The position numbers and the translations under genes were made by a program. A DNA stretch of 36,129 nucleotides from Candidatus Zixiibacteriota bacterium (lineage in GTDB: Bacteria > RBG-13-66-14 > B26-G2 > WVWN01): positions 1-36,129 of the forward strand of contig JAUWLW010000030.1 of assembly GCA_030613505.1 (NCBI GenBank). The letters are read 5' to 3'. This document shows positions 8,745-17,170 of the stretch, one piece after another; position 1 is the stretch's first letter; every line of letters begins with the position of its first letter. The notes under the pieces were generated by a model that saw nothing but the letters and a program-made list of their open reading frames with translations, made no database searches and had not been told where the DNA came from.

Positions 8745-9619
8745 CACACGATGCGGACGAAAGAGGTAAGGATGGCCCAGGAGCCGGCGGCGAATAGGGC
8801 GGCCGCGGCCGCCAAGTACGCGCCGCGCAATAGGGCACGGGGCCTCCGGCCGTCGGCGCCGACGCCCTCGAAGCGATACTGGACTTGCGGCCAGGCTTGA
8901 CGGAAGAGAAATATCAGGCCCGACGCGACGACGACGTCGACCAGCGCGGCGGCGCCTATAACCGCGGGCCACGACGAATCGTGGAGCTTGAGTGCGACGC
9001 CCGACGCGCACGTGAGCGCGCAGACGCTGGCGTACGTCAAGTTGGCTTGCCACGAGCGCAGCCCGGTCCACTTGCCGGCGGACGAGGAGAGCGCGTCGTA
9101 CAGCGCTCGGAAAAGCCGTTCCAGCTGCGCGTGCTCGTTACCCGCCGCCCATATATATGACCGTTCCGCGGCGGCGCTACTTTTCAATTGTACGAGTACG
9201 TTTGTCGATGGTGACAGGTAAGATATCTGAAACGACTTAGGCCGGATCTTACGCTGGCGGTCGAGCCAGGCCAGGAACGGCGCCACGCCCCGGTACCTAC
9301 AACTCCGCTCGTCGCCCCCGGAGGTGAAGTCGAGTTCGAAGTGGGGCCGCAGCTTGCGCAGCGTCCGTTCGTAGTAGGCGAGCGTTACGTTGGCCAGTTC
9401 CGAGGTCGGGATGCCCTCGCGGCGCCGGTCCGCGTACCAGCGCCGCGTCACCTCGGCCGCCTCGAGGCGGGCGAAATCGTACAGCACGCGGTCCAGCTCG
9501 GCGAGGAGGACGGGGTGGACGGAGGCCGCCTTCACCTTTCTGAATATTTCGAACCGGCCCGTTCTCTCGACGCGGCGCGCGAGGGTTTTTACGCTTACGC
9601 TCGGCGCTTTTTTACTCAT
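8741..9619 (-). CDS. Hypothetical membrane protein, coupled to the transglycosylase-like gene
   Basis: The 292-residue protein starts at MSKKAPSVSV with a strong SD (GGAGG) just upstream. The N-terminal two thirds look soluble, alpha-helical and rich in Arg/Leu. The last third has two or three hydrophobic helices (about 200-245 and 262-285). I recognise no family. It overlaps the next gene by 4 nt (GTGA), so the two are co-translated and probably act together, plausibly in envelope or peptidoglycan turnover. It is transcribed from a promoter at 9631-9658. Confidence 0.7.
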   Translation of the reverse strand: MSKKAPSVSVKTLARRVERTGRFEIFRKVKAASVHPVLLAELDRVLYDFARLEAAEVTRRWYADRRREGIPTSELANVTLAYYERTLRKLRPHFELDFTSGGDERSCRYRGVAPFLAWLDRQRKIRPKSFQISYLSPSTNVLVQLKSSAAAERSYIWAAGNEHAQLERLFRALYDALSSSAGKWTGLRSWQANLTYASVCALTCASGVALKLHDSSWPAVIGAAALVDVVVASGLIFLFRQAWPQVQYRFEGVGADGRRPRALLRGAYLAAAAALFAAGSWAILTSFVRIVW

Positions 9620-9630
9620 CGACCTCCGTG

Positions 9631-9658
9631 ATTATACAAAACGAAGGCGGGTAGTCAA
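9631..9658 (-). promoter_or_regulatory. Promoter of the membrane protein/transglycosylase operon
   Basis: On the minus strand TTGACT (9658-9653), 16 nt, TATAAT (9636-9631). The -35 lies inside the loop and stem of the terminator that ends the ahcY transcript, so the two signals overlap. Confidence 0.65.
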
Positions 9659-9666
9659 CCCGCCTT
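9644..9666 (-). terminator. Rho-independent terminator after ahcY
   Basis: An inverted repeat A-A-G-G-C-G-G-G / C-C-C-G-C-C-T-T with a 7 nt loop is followed on the minus strand by CGTTTTG. It sits 20-45 bases beyond the ahcY stop. Confidence 0.7.
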
Positions 9667-9688
9667 TAAACCTGCGGCGCGCCGTCCG

Positions 9689-10945
9689 CTACGTCCCCAT
9701 GCGCCACGACGCCAGGTACTCCACCTGTTCGTCGGTCAGCACGTCGACGTCTATGCGGAGGGCGCGGAGTTTAAGCCGCGCTACTTCGTCGTCGATATCC
9801 CGAGGGACGGTGTACACCAGATTTTCGAGCGTATCCGATTTCGCGCTCAGGTACGCCGCCGTTAGCGCCTGGTTCGCGAACGACATGTCCATTACGGCCG
9901 CGGGGTGTCCTTCCGCGGCGGCGAGGTTTACGAGACGTCCCTCCGCCAGCACGTAAATGTGCCGGCCGTCGGCGAGCGTGAACTCTTCCACGTTGGGCCG
10001 GATGGTCCGCCGCGATGCGGCCATCTTCGCGAGCGCGTCGAGGTCGAGTTCGACGTTGAAGTGCCCGGAGTTGGCGACGACCGCGCCGTCCCGCATCAGC
10101 TCGAAGTGCTCGCCGCGCACGACGCGAATGTCGCCGGTAAGCGTGACGAAGAGGTCGCCCAACGGCGCCGCCTCCGCCATGGTCATAACGCGGTAGCCGT
10201 CCATTTGGGCCTCGAGGGCGCGCACCGGGTCGACCTCGGTTACGATCACGTGGGCGCCCAGGCCGCGCGCCCGCAGGGCGAAGCCGCGGCCGCACCAGCC
10301 GTAACCGGCGATGACCACCGTCGAGCCCGCGAACAACATATTGGTCGCGCGGAGGATGCCGTCCACGGTGGATTGGCCGGTGCCGTAGCGGTTGTCGAAG
10401 AGGTGCTTCGTCCGGGCGTCGTTGACGGCGACGACGGGGTACGCTAATTCGCCGTCGTCGGCCATGGCGCGCAGGCGGATGACGCCCGTCGTCGTCTCTT
10501 CCGTCCCGCCCAGGATGTTTTCCAGCAGGTCGCGACGTTCGGTATGGACCGTGAAAACCAGGTCCGCGCCGTCGTCCATCGTTATGGTCGGCTTGTGGTC
10601 GAGGGTTTGGTTGATGTGTTTATAGTATAAATCCCGCGACGCGTCGTGCACCGCGAACACCGAGACGCCGTAATCCTCGACGAGCGAAGCCGTGACTTCG
10701 TCGGAGGTCGAGAGAGGGTTGGAGGCGCAGATCGCCACATCCGCGCCGCCGGCCTGGAGCGTCCGCGCCAGGTTGGCGGTCTCGGTCGTTACGTGGAGGC
10801 AGGCGCTGATGCGCTGGCCCGCGAGGGGTCGGTCGCTCTCGAAGCGTTCGCGGATGAGCGCCAGGACCGGCATGTGCCGGTCGGACCATTCGATTTTGGT
10901 CTTTCCTACCGGAGCCAACTTGGCGTCTTTTATATCGCTCGGCAT
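9689..10945 (-). CDS. ahcY: Adenosylhomocysteinase (S-adenosylhomocysteine hydrolase)
   Basis: The 418-residue enzyme hydrolyses S-adenosylhomocysteine to adenosine and homocysteine in the methyl cycle. Signature stretches are visible: [11 protein letters not shown] near the N-terminus, [19 protein letters not shown] (substrate/NAD site), and the Rossmann loop G-Y-G-W-C-G-R-G. It lacks the usual eukaryotic/proteobacterial insertion and the C-terminal K-P-x-x-Y-R-Y, ending S-W-R-M-G-T. This is the shorter form typical of archaea and Thermotoga-like bacteria. It lies 17 bp downstream of metK on the same strand, so enzymes making and recycling the methyl donor share an operon. Confidence 0.96.
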   Translation of the reverse strand: MPSDIKDAKLAPVGKTKIEWSDRHMPVLALIRERFESDRPLAGQRISACLHVTTETANLARTLQAGGADVAICASNPLSTSDEVTASLVEDYGVSVFAVHDASRDLYYKHINQTLDHKPTITMDDGADLVFTVHTERRDLLENILGGTEETTTGVIRLRAMADDGELAYPVVAVNDARTKHLFDNRYGTGQSTVDGILRATNMLFAGSTVVIAGYGWCGRGFALRARGLGAHVIVTEVDPVRALEAQMDGYRVMTMAEAAPLGDLFVTLTGDIRVVRGEHFELMRDGAVVANSGHFNVELDLDALAKMAASRRTIRPNVEEFTLADGRHIYVLAEGRLVNLAAAEGHPAAVMDMSFANQALTAAYLSAKSDTLENLVYTVPRDIDDEVARLKLRALRIDVDVLTDEQVEYLASWRMGT

Positions 10946-10962
10946 CGTCGCTCCTCGCTTAT

Positions 10963-12123
10963 CTATAGTCCCGCGGCGCGGCGGAGTTCGTCGGCGCGGT
11001 CGGTTTTTTCCCAGGTGAAATCGGCCTCCTCGCGGCCGAAGTGGCCGTAGGCCGCGGTTTGCTTGAATATCGGGCGCCGGAGCTCCAGGTAATCGATGAT
11101 GGCCGCCGGCCGGAGGTCGAAGTGGTCGCGGATGAGGGTCGCGATTTTTTCGTCATCTATCTTGCCTGTCCCGAAAGTATCCGCCGTTACCGAGACCGGG
11201 TGCGCGATGCCTATGGCGTACGCCACCTGCACTTCGCACCGGTCCGCCAGGCCGGCGGCGACGACGTTCTTGGCGACGTGGCGCATCATATAGGCGCCCG
11301 AGCGGTCGACTTTGGAGGGGTCCTTGCCGGAGAAGCAGCCGCCGCCGTGCCGTCCCATGCCGCCGTAGGTGTCGACGATTATCTTGCGGCCGGTCAGGCC
11401 CGCGTCCGCCTGGGGCCCGCCCAATACGAACCGGCCGGTAGGATTCACGTAATATTTAGTATTATCGTCCAGCATTTCCGCCGGGATAACGGGCCCGACG
11501 ACGTGCTCGAGGACGTCCGTCCGTATTTCTTCGGACGATACTTCCGGGTGGTGCTGGCACGCGACGACGACGGCGTCGACGCGGGAGGGCCGGCCGTCGA
11601 CGTACTCGACCGTGACCTGCGACTTCCCGTCCGGCCTGAGCCAGGGCAGCGTGCCGTCGCGACGAACCGCGGCGAGGCGCCGCACGAGCTTGTGGGCCGC
11701 CATAATGGGAAACGGCATCAGTTCGGGGGTTTCGTTCAACGCGAACCCGAACATCATTCCCTGGTCGCCGGCGCCCTGTTCGCGGGCGTCGGTGGGGAGG
11801 ACGCCGGCGGCGATGTCGGGCGATTGCTCGTCTATAGACGTTAACACGGCGCAGGTTAGGAAGTCGAAGCCGTATTCGGCGTCGGTATACCCGATGTCTT
11901 TTATCGTGTTCCGTACGATTTTGGATATATCGACGTAGCAGTCGGTGGTGATTTCGCCGCATACCAGCGCGAGGCCGGTATTGACCGTCGTCTCGCACGC
12001 CACGCGCCCGAATTTGTCCTGTTCGAATATATGGTCCAGGATGGCGTCCGAAATCTGGTCCGCGACCTTGTCGGGATGTCCCTCGGTTACGCTTTCGGAC
12101 GTGAACAAGTACTGGCGGGGCAT
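10963..12123 (-). CDS. metK: S-adenosylmethionine synthetase
   Basis: The 386-residue enzyme makes S-adenosylmethionine from methionine and ATP. Family motifs are present: [16 protein letters not shown] at the N-terminus, the [10 protein letters not shown] signature in the middle, and [16 protein letters not shown] in the C-terminal part. Length is normal. A strong SD (AGGAGG) lies 4-5 nt before ATG 12123. The first gene of a metK-ahcY operon, it is preceded by an approximately 83 nt leader with potential secondary structure. Confidence 0.98.
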   Translation of the reverse strand: MPRQYLFTSESVTEGHPDKVADQISDAILDHIFEQDKFGRVACETTVNTGLALVCGEITTDCYVDISKIVRNTIKDIGYTDAEYGFDFLTCAVLTSIDEQSPDIAAGVLPTDAREQGAGDQGMMFGFALNETPELMPFPIMAAHKLVRRLAAVRRDGTLPWLRPDGKSQVTVEYVDGRPSRVDAVVVACQHHPEVSSEEIRTDVLEHVVGPVIPAEMLDDNTKYYVNPTGRFVLGGPQADAGLTGRKIIVDTYGGMGRHGGGCFSGKDPSKVDRSGAYMMRHVAKNVVAAGLADRCEVQVAYAIGIAHPVSVTADTFGTGKIDDEKIATLIRDHFDLRPAAIIDYLELRRPIFKQTAAYGHFGREEADFTWEKTDRADELRRAAGL

Positions 12124-12241
12124 TTTACCTCCTAAATAAAATATCGAGGCAACTCACGGCGCGGTCAGGCCGTTCCGCGGAGATTACCGTGCTTCGTAAC
12201 AATTTGACGCACAAACTAACATATTCGGCGGTTTAAATCAA
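12124..12241 (-). promoter_or_regulatory. metK-ahcY promoter and structured leader
   Basis: On the minus strand TTGATT (12241-12236), 17 nt, TAGTTT (12218-12213) with an upstream TGn. The predicted leader of about 83 nt can form a nested stem: CACGG pairs with CCGTG, and CGCGG pairs with CCGCG inside it, just before the SD. It does not match the SAM-I, SAM-II, SAM-III or SAH riboswitch consensus that I know. Confidence 0.4.
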
Positions 12242-12440
12242 ATTAAAATTACGCCGGGGTAAGGATAACGGGCTTCGAACGCCGGGCGGCGAGGGCGGCC
12301 TCGGCCGGAGTGGCAAATGCCCTTTACTCGGCGTGACCCCTTGGGTTATAATTAAAATAAACCCGCGACCGCTTATGCGGGCCCTCGTTTTCCAACCGCG
12401 GCGGCCCGGGTTACGGCGTGCCGCGGGCGTCTGGGGCGGG

Positions 12441-12469
12441 TTGCCGTGGCGCTCGAGTTATTATATAAT
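12441..12469 (+). promoter_or_regulatory. Promoter of the truncated tRNA-Leu copy
   Basis: TTGCCG (12441-12446), 17 nt spacer, TATAAT (12464-12469). It is identical in both elements to the promoter of the intact tRNA-Leu, so it should still be active. Confidence 0.65.
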
Positions 12470-12510
12470 TATATCCGGCCCGTAAGCCGGGAAGGTTGAC
12501 GGCCGAATTC

Positions 12511-12549
12511 GCGAGAGTGGCGGAACTGGCAGACGCGCTGGATTTAGGT
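12511..12549 (+). pseudogene. Truncated tRNA-Leu (5' half only)
   Basis: 39 nt matching the acceptor 5' strand, D arm and anticodon 5' strand plus loop of the intact tRNA-Leu at 13893, with a single C/T difference. Similarity stops at the last base of the anticodon loop. The following sequence bears no anticodon 3' strand, variable arm or T arm. Confidence 0.9.
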
Positions 12550-12576
12550 ACCTTTAAAGGCAGCTTTTATAAGTTT

Positions 12577-12613
12577 AGCGGTTGCAACCCGTTGCGTCGT
12601 AACCGCTTTTTAT
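12577..12613 (+). terminator. Terminator-like hairpin after the truncated tRNA
   Basis: AGCGGTT (12577-12583) pairs with AACCGCT (12601-12607), with an inner GCAAC/GTTGC stem, followed by a run of Ts. Together with the promoter at 12441 it could define a short chimeric transcript. Confidence 0.5.
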
Positions 12614-12681
12614 TTCAGCGCTATGCGCTCCTTGATAATTAACCGCTATTACTCGTAGTTACTCGGAATGCGGCGAAATTT

Positions 12682-12701
12682 TAACACAAAATTGACACAA
12701 A
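12682..12701 (+). repeat. Short direct repeats resembling recombinase arm sites
   Basis: TAACACAAA (12682-12690) and TGACACAAA (12693-12701) are spaced 11 bp apart, one helical turn. Similar A-rich direct repeats next to tRNA attachment sites bind tyrosine recombinases in many integrative elements. No recombinase gene is present here. Confidence 0.3.
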
Positions 12702-12728
12702 AAAACGCCCGGCACGAACCGGGCGTTT
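12699..12728 (-). terminator. Rho-independent terminator of the first NHL gene
   Basis: CGCCCGG/CCGGGCG with a 6 nt loop, followed on the minus strand by a long T run. It lies about 20-45 bases beyond the stop at 12745. Confidence 0.8.
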
Positions 12729-12744
12729 CCTGAGGAGTATGCCC

Positions 12745-13716
12745 TCACCTGAACAACGCCTTCACGCGGCCCAGCGACGTGGGGGTGACGGCGACGTTGA
12801 CCCACTTAAAGTACTGGATCCAGTGGTTGTCGTAATCGGAGACGTAAACCCGATCGCCCGAGGGGTTTACGGCCACGTTAAAAGGTTGTTCGAATTGGCC
12901 CTTGCCCGACCCTCGCGAGCCCCACTTGCCGAGAAAGGAGCCCGACGCGGTGAAGTATTGTATCCGGTAATTGCTGCTGTCGGCGACGTAGACGTCACCG
13001 TTCGGCGCGACGGCGACGTCGTAAGGTGTTTTAAATTGGCCGTCGCCAGCGCCGAAGGAACCCCACTTGCCGAGGAACGAGTCGCTCGAGGTGAAGTACT
13101 GGATGCGGTGGCTGCTGGTATCAGCGACATAGACGTTGCCGTTCGGCGCGACGGCGACTCCCTCGGGACCGATGAATTGGCCGTCGCCGGTGCCAAAAGA
13201 GCCCCACTGGCCGAGGTACAAGCCGTAACGGTTGAAATATTGAACCCGGCAGGTAAACTCGTCAACGACGTAGACCCTATTGCCGTCCGGGGATGTCGCG
13301 ATACCAACGGCTCTTTCGAATTGGCCGTCGCCTGTACCTTCGGAACCCCAAATATTATACAATGAGCCGGTGGCGTTGAAATGCTGGATCCGGAAGTTGA
13401 ACGTATCCGCCACGTAAACGTGGCCCTTAACGCCGACGGCGACGTCCCAGGGCATTTTAAATTCGCCGTGACCGGAGCCTCGCGAGCCCCACTTCCCGCG
13501 GAACTTACCTTTAGGGCCGAAGTACTGGATGCGGTTGTTAGCGGTTTCGACGACGTAGACCCTGCCCCCCGGGGCTACGGCGATGCCGTTAGGCCTGCGG
13601 AATTCGCCTTCGCCGCCGCCGAGGGAGCCCCACTGGCCCTCGTAGACCCAATCGCCGAAGACATAAACGGCCGCCAGCGCCAGCGCCGCGGCCACAATCG
13701 TCGTTACCTTCTTCAT
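12745..13716 (-). CDS. Secreted NHL-repeat beta-propeller protein with C-terminal SLGRVKALF motif
   Basis: 323 residues from ATG 13716, preceded by AAGGAGG; an upstream in-frame ATG lacks an SD. A signal peptide (MKKVTTIVAAALALAA) is followed by six NHL repeats of about 47 residues, each built on G-x-F-x-x-P-x-G-V-A-V-A-P-N-G-x-V-Y-V-A-D and R-I-Q-Y-F and ending G-K-W-G-S. The repeats predict a six-bladed propeller. The protein ends in T-P-T-S-L-G-R-V-K-A-L-F-R, a tail shared with three other proteins in this window. Function is unknown; NHL propellers usually bind proteins or glycans. The gene lies between the two tRNA-Leu repeats, and a same-length paralogue is at 19776. Confidence 0.9.
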   Translation of the reverse strand: MKKVTTIVAAALALAAVYVFGDWVYEGQWGSLGGGEGEFRRPNGIAVAPGGRVYVVETANNRIQYFGPKGKFRGKWGSRGSGHGEFKMPWDVAVGVKGHVYVADTFNFRIQHFNATGSLYNIWGSEGTGDGQFERAVGIATSPDGNRVYVVDEFTCRVQYFNRYGLYLGQWGSFGTGDGQFIGPEGVAVAPNGNVYVADTSSHRIQYFTSSDSFLGKWGSFGAGDGQFKTPYDVAVAPNGDVYVADSSNYRIQYFTASGSFLGKWGSRGSGKGQFEQPFNVAVNPSGDRVYVSDYDNHWIQYFKWVNVAVTPTSLGRVKALFR

Positions 13717-13754
13717 TTCACCGGACCTCCTTCTGCTATTGCCCCTTACGCTGG

Positions 13755-13783
13755 ACTGTAGCACGGGGCCTATCACAAGTCCA
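13755..13783 (-). promoter_or_regulatory. Possible promoter of the first NHL gene
   Basis: On the minus strand TGGACT (13783-13778), 17 nt, TACAGT (13760-13755); each hexamer matches four of six consensus bases. It lies about 40 bases upstream of the ATG. Confidence 0.4.
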
Positions 13784-13817
13784 CTGAAAAGGGCCGGCGC
13801 TAACGGCGGCGCAACGC

Positions 13818-13974
<157 letters not shown>

Positions 13975-13994
13975 AATCTTTTCATGGGAAAAGT

Positions 13995-15197
13995 ATGGCC
14001 GAAGCGAAGAAGATAGGCAAGAATACGGTCCGCGTCGACGTGGAGATACCGCCCGCGGAGGTGCAGGCCAAGGCGGCGGAGGTCTACGCCGAACTCGCCC
14101 GCACCGTTAAGGTCCCGGGGTTTCGGAAGGGGAAGGTCCCGCGGCGCATCCTCCAGCGTTCCTACGCCGACCGCGTCCTCCAGACGGTGGTGGACGAGCT
14201 GGTGCCGGTGGCCTTCGAGCGCGCCGCCGCCGAGCTCGGCCTCGACGCCGTGGGCTCGCCGCGTTATGACGTCGCGTCCGCGACCGAGGAAGGGCCCATC
14301 TCCTTCACCGCGGAGGTGGCCGTCTTCCCCGAAATAACGCTGCCCGATTACGCCAAGTTCGTCGTGAAGCGCGACCGGCCCGAGGTAACGGACGACGACC
14401 TCGCGAAGGGGCTCGAGAACCTGCGCGCCGCGAACGCGCGCCTCGAGCCGGTGGAGGAGCGCGGCAGCCTTGACGGCGACCTCGTTATCCTGAAATTTCT
14501 CGACGAGGAACCGCCCGAAGGTTTTTCCCAGCCTACGGTGGGCGTGTGGGCCGGCGTCCGCGACGAGGAAGATGCCTTCGCGCGGCAGGTGATGGGCAAG
14601 GCGCCGGGCGATACGTTCGCGCTGGCCGTAGAGTATCCGGCCGACTACCCCTCCAAAAGGCACGCCGGCAAGAAGGTCAACGCGCCGGTGGAGGTCGCCG
14701 AAGTCAAGAAGAGGGTTCTGCCCGAGCTGGGCGACGAGTTCGCCAAGGACCTGGGCGAGGACGACTTGGGCGCTTTGCGGGCGAAGTTGAAGGTGCGGCT
14801 GGAGGCTCGAGCCGAGGAGATGTCGTACGCTAACGCGTACCGGCGCTTCGTGGAGGACGTCGCCGCCCACGCCGACGTCCCGCTGGACGACGCCTTCGTC
14901 GAGCAAATTTCGGCCGGGGACGACGAGGGGGAGGGCGGCAAGAGCCGCGACGAGCGTACGGCGGAAGCGCGCCGCGAGCTGAGCCGCTATTTCGTCGTGC
15001 GCGAGCTGGCGCGCCGCGAGGAAGTGGAGGTTGCGGCCGAAGAGGTGCGCGACGCCATAACCGCGGCCGCCTCCCGGCCGGGCGCGCCGCCCGAGCGCCC
15101 CGCCGCGGTCTTCGACCGCCTCCTCAACGAGAAGCTGGCCTCGAAACTTATTCCCCGGGAGGGCCTCGCCGAAGGGGGGAAGGCGGATGGAAGTTAA
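13995..15197 (+). CDS. tig: Trigger factor
   Basis: The 400-residue ribosome-associated chaperone and peptidyl-prolyl isomerase is slightly shorter than the usual 430-450. The N-terminal ribosome-binding domain contains P-G-F-R-K-G-K-V-P (about residue 41), the family signature. A degenerate FKBP-like domain follows (about 150-240, G-S-L-D-G-D-L-V), then the helical C-terminal domain with R-V-L-P-E-L-G-D-E-F-A-K-D-L-G. It binds nascent chains at the ribosome exit. Transcription probably starts at the tRNA-Leu promoter. The 3' end overlaps the methyltransferase gene by 11 nt. Confidence 0.95.
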   Translation: MAEAKKIGKNTVRVDVEIPPAEVQAKAAEVYAELARTVKVPGFRKGKVPRRILQRSYADRVLQTVVDELVPVAFERAAAELGLDAVGSPRYDVASATEEGPISFTAEVAVFPEITLPDYAKFVVKRDRPEVTDDDLAKGLENLRAANARLEPVEERGSLDGDLVILKFLDEEPPEGFSQPTVGVWAGVRDEEDAFARQVMGKAPGDTFALAVEYPADYPSKRHAGKKVNAPVEVAEVKKRVLPELGDEFAKDLGEDDLGALRAKLKVRLEARAEEMSYANAYRRFVEDVAAHADVPLDDAFVEQISAGDDEGEGGKSRDERTAEARRELSRYFVVRELARREEVEVAAEEVRDAITAAASRPGAPPERPAAVFDRLLNEKLASKLIPREGLAEGGKADGS

Positions 15198-15963
15198 AGC
15201 GCCGCAACCCGAGGCCGCGGATAAGTGCGAGCTCTTCGGCGGCCGGCTGGTGCTGGCGCAGCCGCGCGAAGGCTACCGCTTCTCCTTGGACTCTATCCTG
15301 TTGGCGTGGTGGGCGGATTTCGAGCCCGACGACCGCGTCCTGGACGCGGGGTGCGGCGTAGGCGTCGTCTGCCTCGCCCTCGCGCGCTGCCGGGGCGCCC
15401 GCGACGTTACCGGCGTAGAGCTTCAGCCGGATTTGGCCGCGCTCGCCCGGGCGAACGTCGTCGCCAACGAGGCGTCGGCCTGGGTGTCCGTCGTGGAGGC
15501 CGACTTGCGACAGCTGCCGCCGATGTTCGGCAACCGCTTCGACGTGGTGTGCGCCAACCCGCCGTTTTACGAGGAGGGCGCCGGCCGGTTGAACCCGTCC
15601 GCCGGGAAGGCCGCGGCCCGTCACGAGCTAACGTTGACAGTCGACGAGCTCGCGCTGGCGGCGGCCTTCACGCTTAAGAAACGCGGCCGGTTTTACTTCG
15701 TCCACCAGCCGCGTCGGCTGGCCGAGATATTTTCGGCCCTCGGCGACCAGGGGTTCAACGTCGAGCGGCTCCGCTTCGTGCAGCCGCGCGCCGGCGAAGC
15801 GGCGAACCTGGTTTTGGTCGGGGCGCGTTTGGGCGGCGCGCGCGAAATGGTCGTCATGCGGCCGCTGGTGATATACGACGCCCCCGACGAGTACGGCGCC
15901 GAGGTCGCGGCGATTTACGGAGGCCGGGGTGGGCCGCTGTACGGCCGGCGGACGGAAGTATGA
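15187..15963 (+). CDS. TrmN6-like tRNA (adenine-N6) methyltransferase
   Basis: A 258-residue class I SAM-dependent methyltransferase. Motif I is V-L-D-A-G-C-G-V-G-V-V (about residue 49), and the adenine-N6/glutamine methylase signature N-P-P-F-Y lies at about residue 123. Its start (L-A-Q-P-R-E-G-Y-R-F-S-L-D-S-I-L-L) matches the TrmN6/YfiC family, which modifies A37 of tRNA-Val in E. coli. Its substrate here is inferred only. It overlaps tig (11 nt) and the lipase-like gene (ATGA, 4 nt), so all three are translationally coupled. Confidence 0.85.
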   Translation: MEVKAPQPEAADKCELFGGRLVLAQPREGYRFSLDSILLAWWADFEPDDRVLDAGCGVGVVCLALARCRGARDVTGVELQPDLAALARANVVANEASAWVSVVEADLRQLPPMFGNRFDVVCANPPFYEEGAGRLNPSAGKAAARHELTLTVDELALAAAFTLKKRGRFYFVHQPRRLAEIFSALGDQGFNVERLRFVQPRAGEAANLVLVGARLGGAREMVVMRPLVIYDAPDEYGAEVAAIYGGRGGPLYGRRTEV

Positions 15964-17036
15964 CGGGGCTGACGGATAGCGGAAGCTGCGGCGTCCTGCG
16001 CGACGCCGCGGCGCTGCCGGTTTTGCTCATCGGCGTCTTTATGCTGGTCTCGATGGGGACCCAGGACGACCTGCCATCCCCCGAGGACCGCCTCTTCGCC
16101 GGCATCGGCGGCGACTACCGCGTGACGAATTTCGGCGTCCACGGCACCGCCGGCGTCTACCCGCTGCGCATCAAGTACTTCGACCATCCGGACTACGGCG
16201 GCCCGCCGGTCATTTTGGTCCACGGCATGGGCACCTCGGACGCGTACTTTTGGCGCGTGCACGGCGAGGTAGAGGTATTCGCCGGCTTCATATACTCCGA
16301 GCAACGCGACATTTCCGCGGTGGGCCACGGCCAGGGGTTGGTCGACCTTGGCTACGACGTCGTTACCTATACTTACCCCGACTCGCGCAACCGTCCCCTC
16401 GAGTACCAGGCGTACGACCTCGCCCGCGTCATAAAATGGACCAAGGAAAGGTTTATTAAGGACAAGGTCATACTGGTCGGCCACAGCACCGGCGGCCTCA
16501 TCTGCCGTTACTACGTGGAATCGGGCCAGCCCGGTCGCAAGAACTACCAGTTCCCCTATAAGGAGAAACGCGATTATACCTGGAACCGCTTCTACAACGT
16601 GTCCGACTTCGAGATGCGGCGCTTGCGGTACCGCTACGACGTCGCCAACCTCGTCCTCATCGCGACGCCGAATTTCGGTAACCTCAAGGAGGACGGCCGC
16701 GACTACCGGAGCCCGGCGCTGTTCGAGATGAAGGAGAACAGCGGCTTCGTCACCTGGCTCGAGGAGGGGCGAAGCAACGCCGAGGCCAAGGGTTACAAGA
16801 GGCCGCCGGTGTGCGTCGTCGTCGGCACCAAGTACGACAACTATATGGGCGAGGGGCCGCTCGACTTCGGCGACGGCATGGTGGCCGTGCCGTCCGCGGT
16901 GGGGCCGTTCGGCGAGGACGCTCGAGCCGGGGTCTACTACTTCGACCTCGACCACTTCGAGCTGGCCATGGACGGCGCCGTGCTCGCGAAGATCTACAAC
17001 GCGTTGAATAAAGACGAGGCCGAGCCGGCGTCGTGA
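15960..17036 (+). CDS. Alpha/beta-hydrolase, lipase-like, membrane-anchored or secreted
   Basis: The 358-residue protein starts at ATG 15960, overlapping the previous stop. A hydrophobic segment at about 12-32 can serve as signal anchor. The alpha/beta-hydrolase core shows the oxyanion stretch V-I-L-V-H-G-M-G and the nucleophile elbow G-H-S-T-G-G (Ser176). A late D-x-D-H-F motif contains a likely catalytic His332, with an acidic residue around D303 (F-G-D-G-M-V). This resembles the triacylglycerol lipase/PGAP1-like group; the substrate is unknown. The last 66 bases of the gene and its terminator are duplicated at 19649. Confidence 0.8.
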   Translation: MTGLTDSGSCGVLRDAAALPVLLIGVFMLVSMGTQDDLPSPEDRLFAGIGGDYRVTNFGVHGTAGVYPLRIKYFDHPDYGGPPVILVHGMGTSDAYFWRVHGEVEVFAGFIYSEQRDISAVGHGQGLVDLGYDVVTYTYPDSRNRPLEYQAYDLARVIKWTKERFIKDKVILVGHSTGGLICRYYVESGQPGRKNYQFPYKEKRDYTWNRFYNVSDFEMRRLRYRYDVANLVLIATPNFGNLKEDGRDYRSPALFEMKENSGFVTWLEEGRSNAEAKGYKRPPVCVVVGTKYDNYMGEGPLDFGDGMVAVPSAVGPFGEDARAGVYYFDLDHFELAMDGAVLAKIYNALNKDEAEPAS

Positions 17037-17060
17037 ATCGCAAAACGTGCTTAATTTAAA

Positions 17061-17083
17061 AGCCGCCCCAAAGGGCGGCTTTG
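17061..17083 (+). terminator. Bidirectional terminator after the lipase gene
   Basis: AGCCGCCC/GGGCGGCT with a 4 nt loop, flanked by A-rich and T-rich tracts. It can serve the lipase operon and, on the other strand, the tRNA-Lys copy. Confidence 0.75.
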
Positions 17084-17095
17084 CGTTCTGGAATT

Positions 17096-17170
17096 TGAGC
17101 CGGCTGGGATTCGAACCCGGGACTCCCGGCTTAAAAGGCCGGTGCTCTGACCGGGCTGAGCTAGCGCCTC
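17096..17170 (-). pseudogene. Decayed tRNA-Lys (UUU) copy
   Basis: The 75-nt sequence keeps the lysine anticodon arm (CCGGC-CTTTTAA-GCCGG) and D arm of the intact gene at 21824. The acceptor stem has two mismatches (G4-G69 and C7-C66) and the T stem one C-A mismatch. No promoter lies upstream, whereas the intact copy has one. It is best read as a non-functional duplicate. Confidence 0.75.

Larger units (their letters stand above)
12436..12549 (+). repeat. Direct repeat, copy 1: tRNA-Leu promoter plus 5' half
   Basis: 114 bp that match 13818-13931 with five mismatches and no gaps, at an offset of 1382 bp. The unit contains the promoter, a CCGGC/GCCGG leader hairpin and the tRNA-Leu 5' half. 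It ends exactly in the anticodon loop. This is the copy without the tRNA 3' half. Confidence 0.95.
16971..17170 (+). repeat. Repeat A: lipase 3' end, terminator and tRNA-Lys copy
   Basis: This 200-bp segment is repeated in two separate pieces: 16971-17085 at 19649-19762 (lipase end plus terminator), and 17061-17170 at 21786-21898 (terminator plus tRNA-Lys). It reconstructs the order lipase, terminator, tRNA-Lys before the accessory genes entered. Confidence 0.85.

Noticed and set aside
6201-9071. 956-codon reading frame for the transglycosylase-like gene
   Set aside because: Its first 109 codons lie fully across the upstream 292-residue gene, are Arg-rich shadow sequence and lack an SD. The GTG at 8744 overlapping the upstream stop is far better.
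9689-12123. SAH or SAM-I riboswitch in the metK-ahcY operon
   Set aside because: No consensus core of either class is visible, and only 17 bp separate the two genes.
12347-12352. TATAAT at 12347-12352 with similar bases to the mfd promoter
   Set aside because: No acceptable -35, no TGn, and no gene before the tRNA-Leu copy, which has its own promoter.
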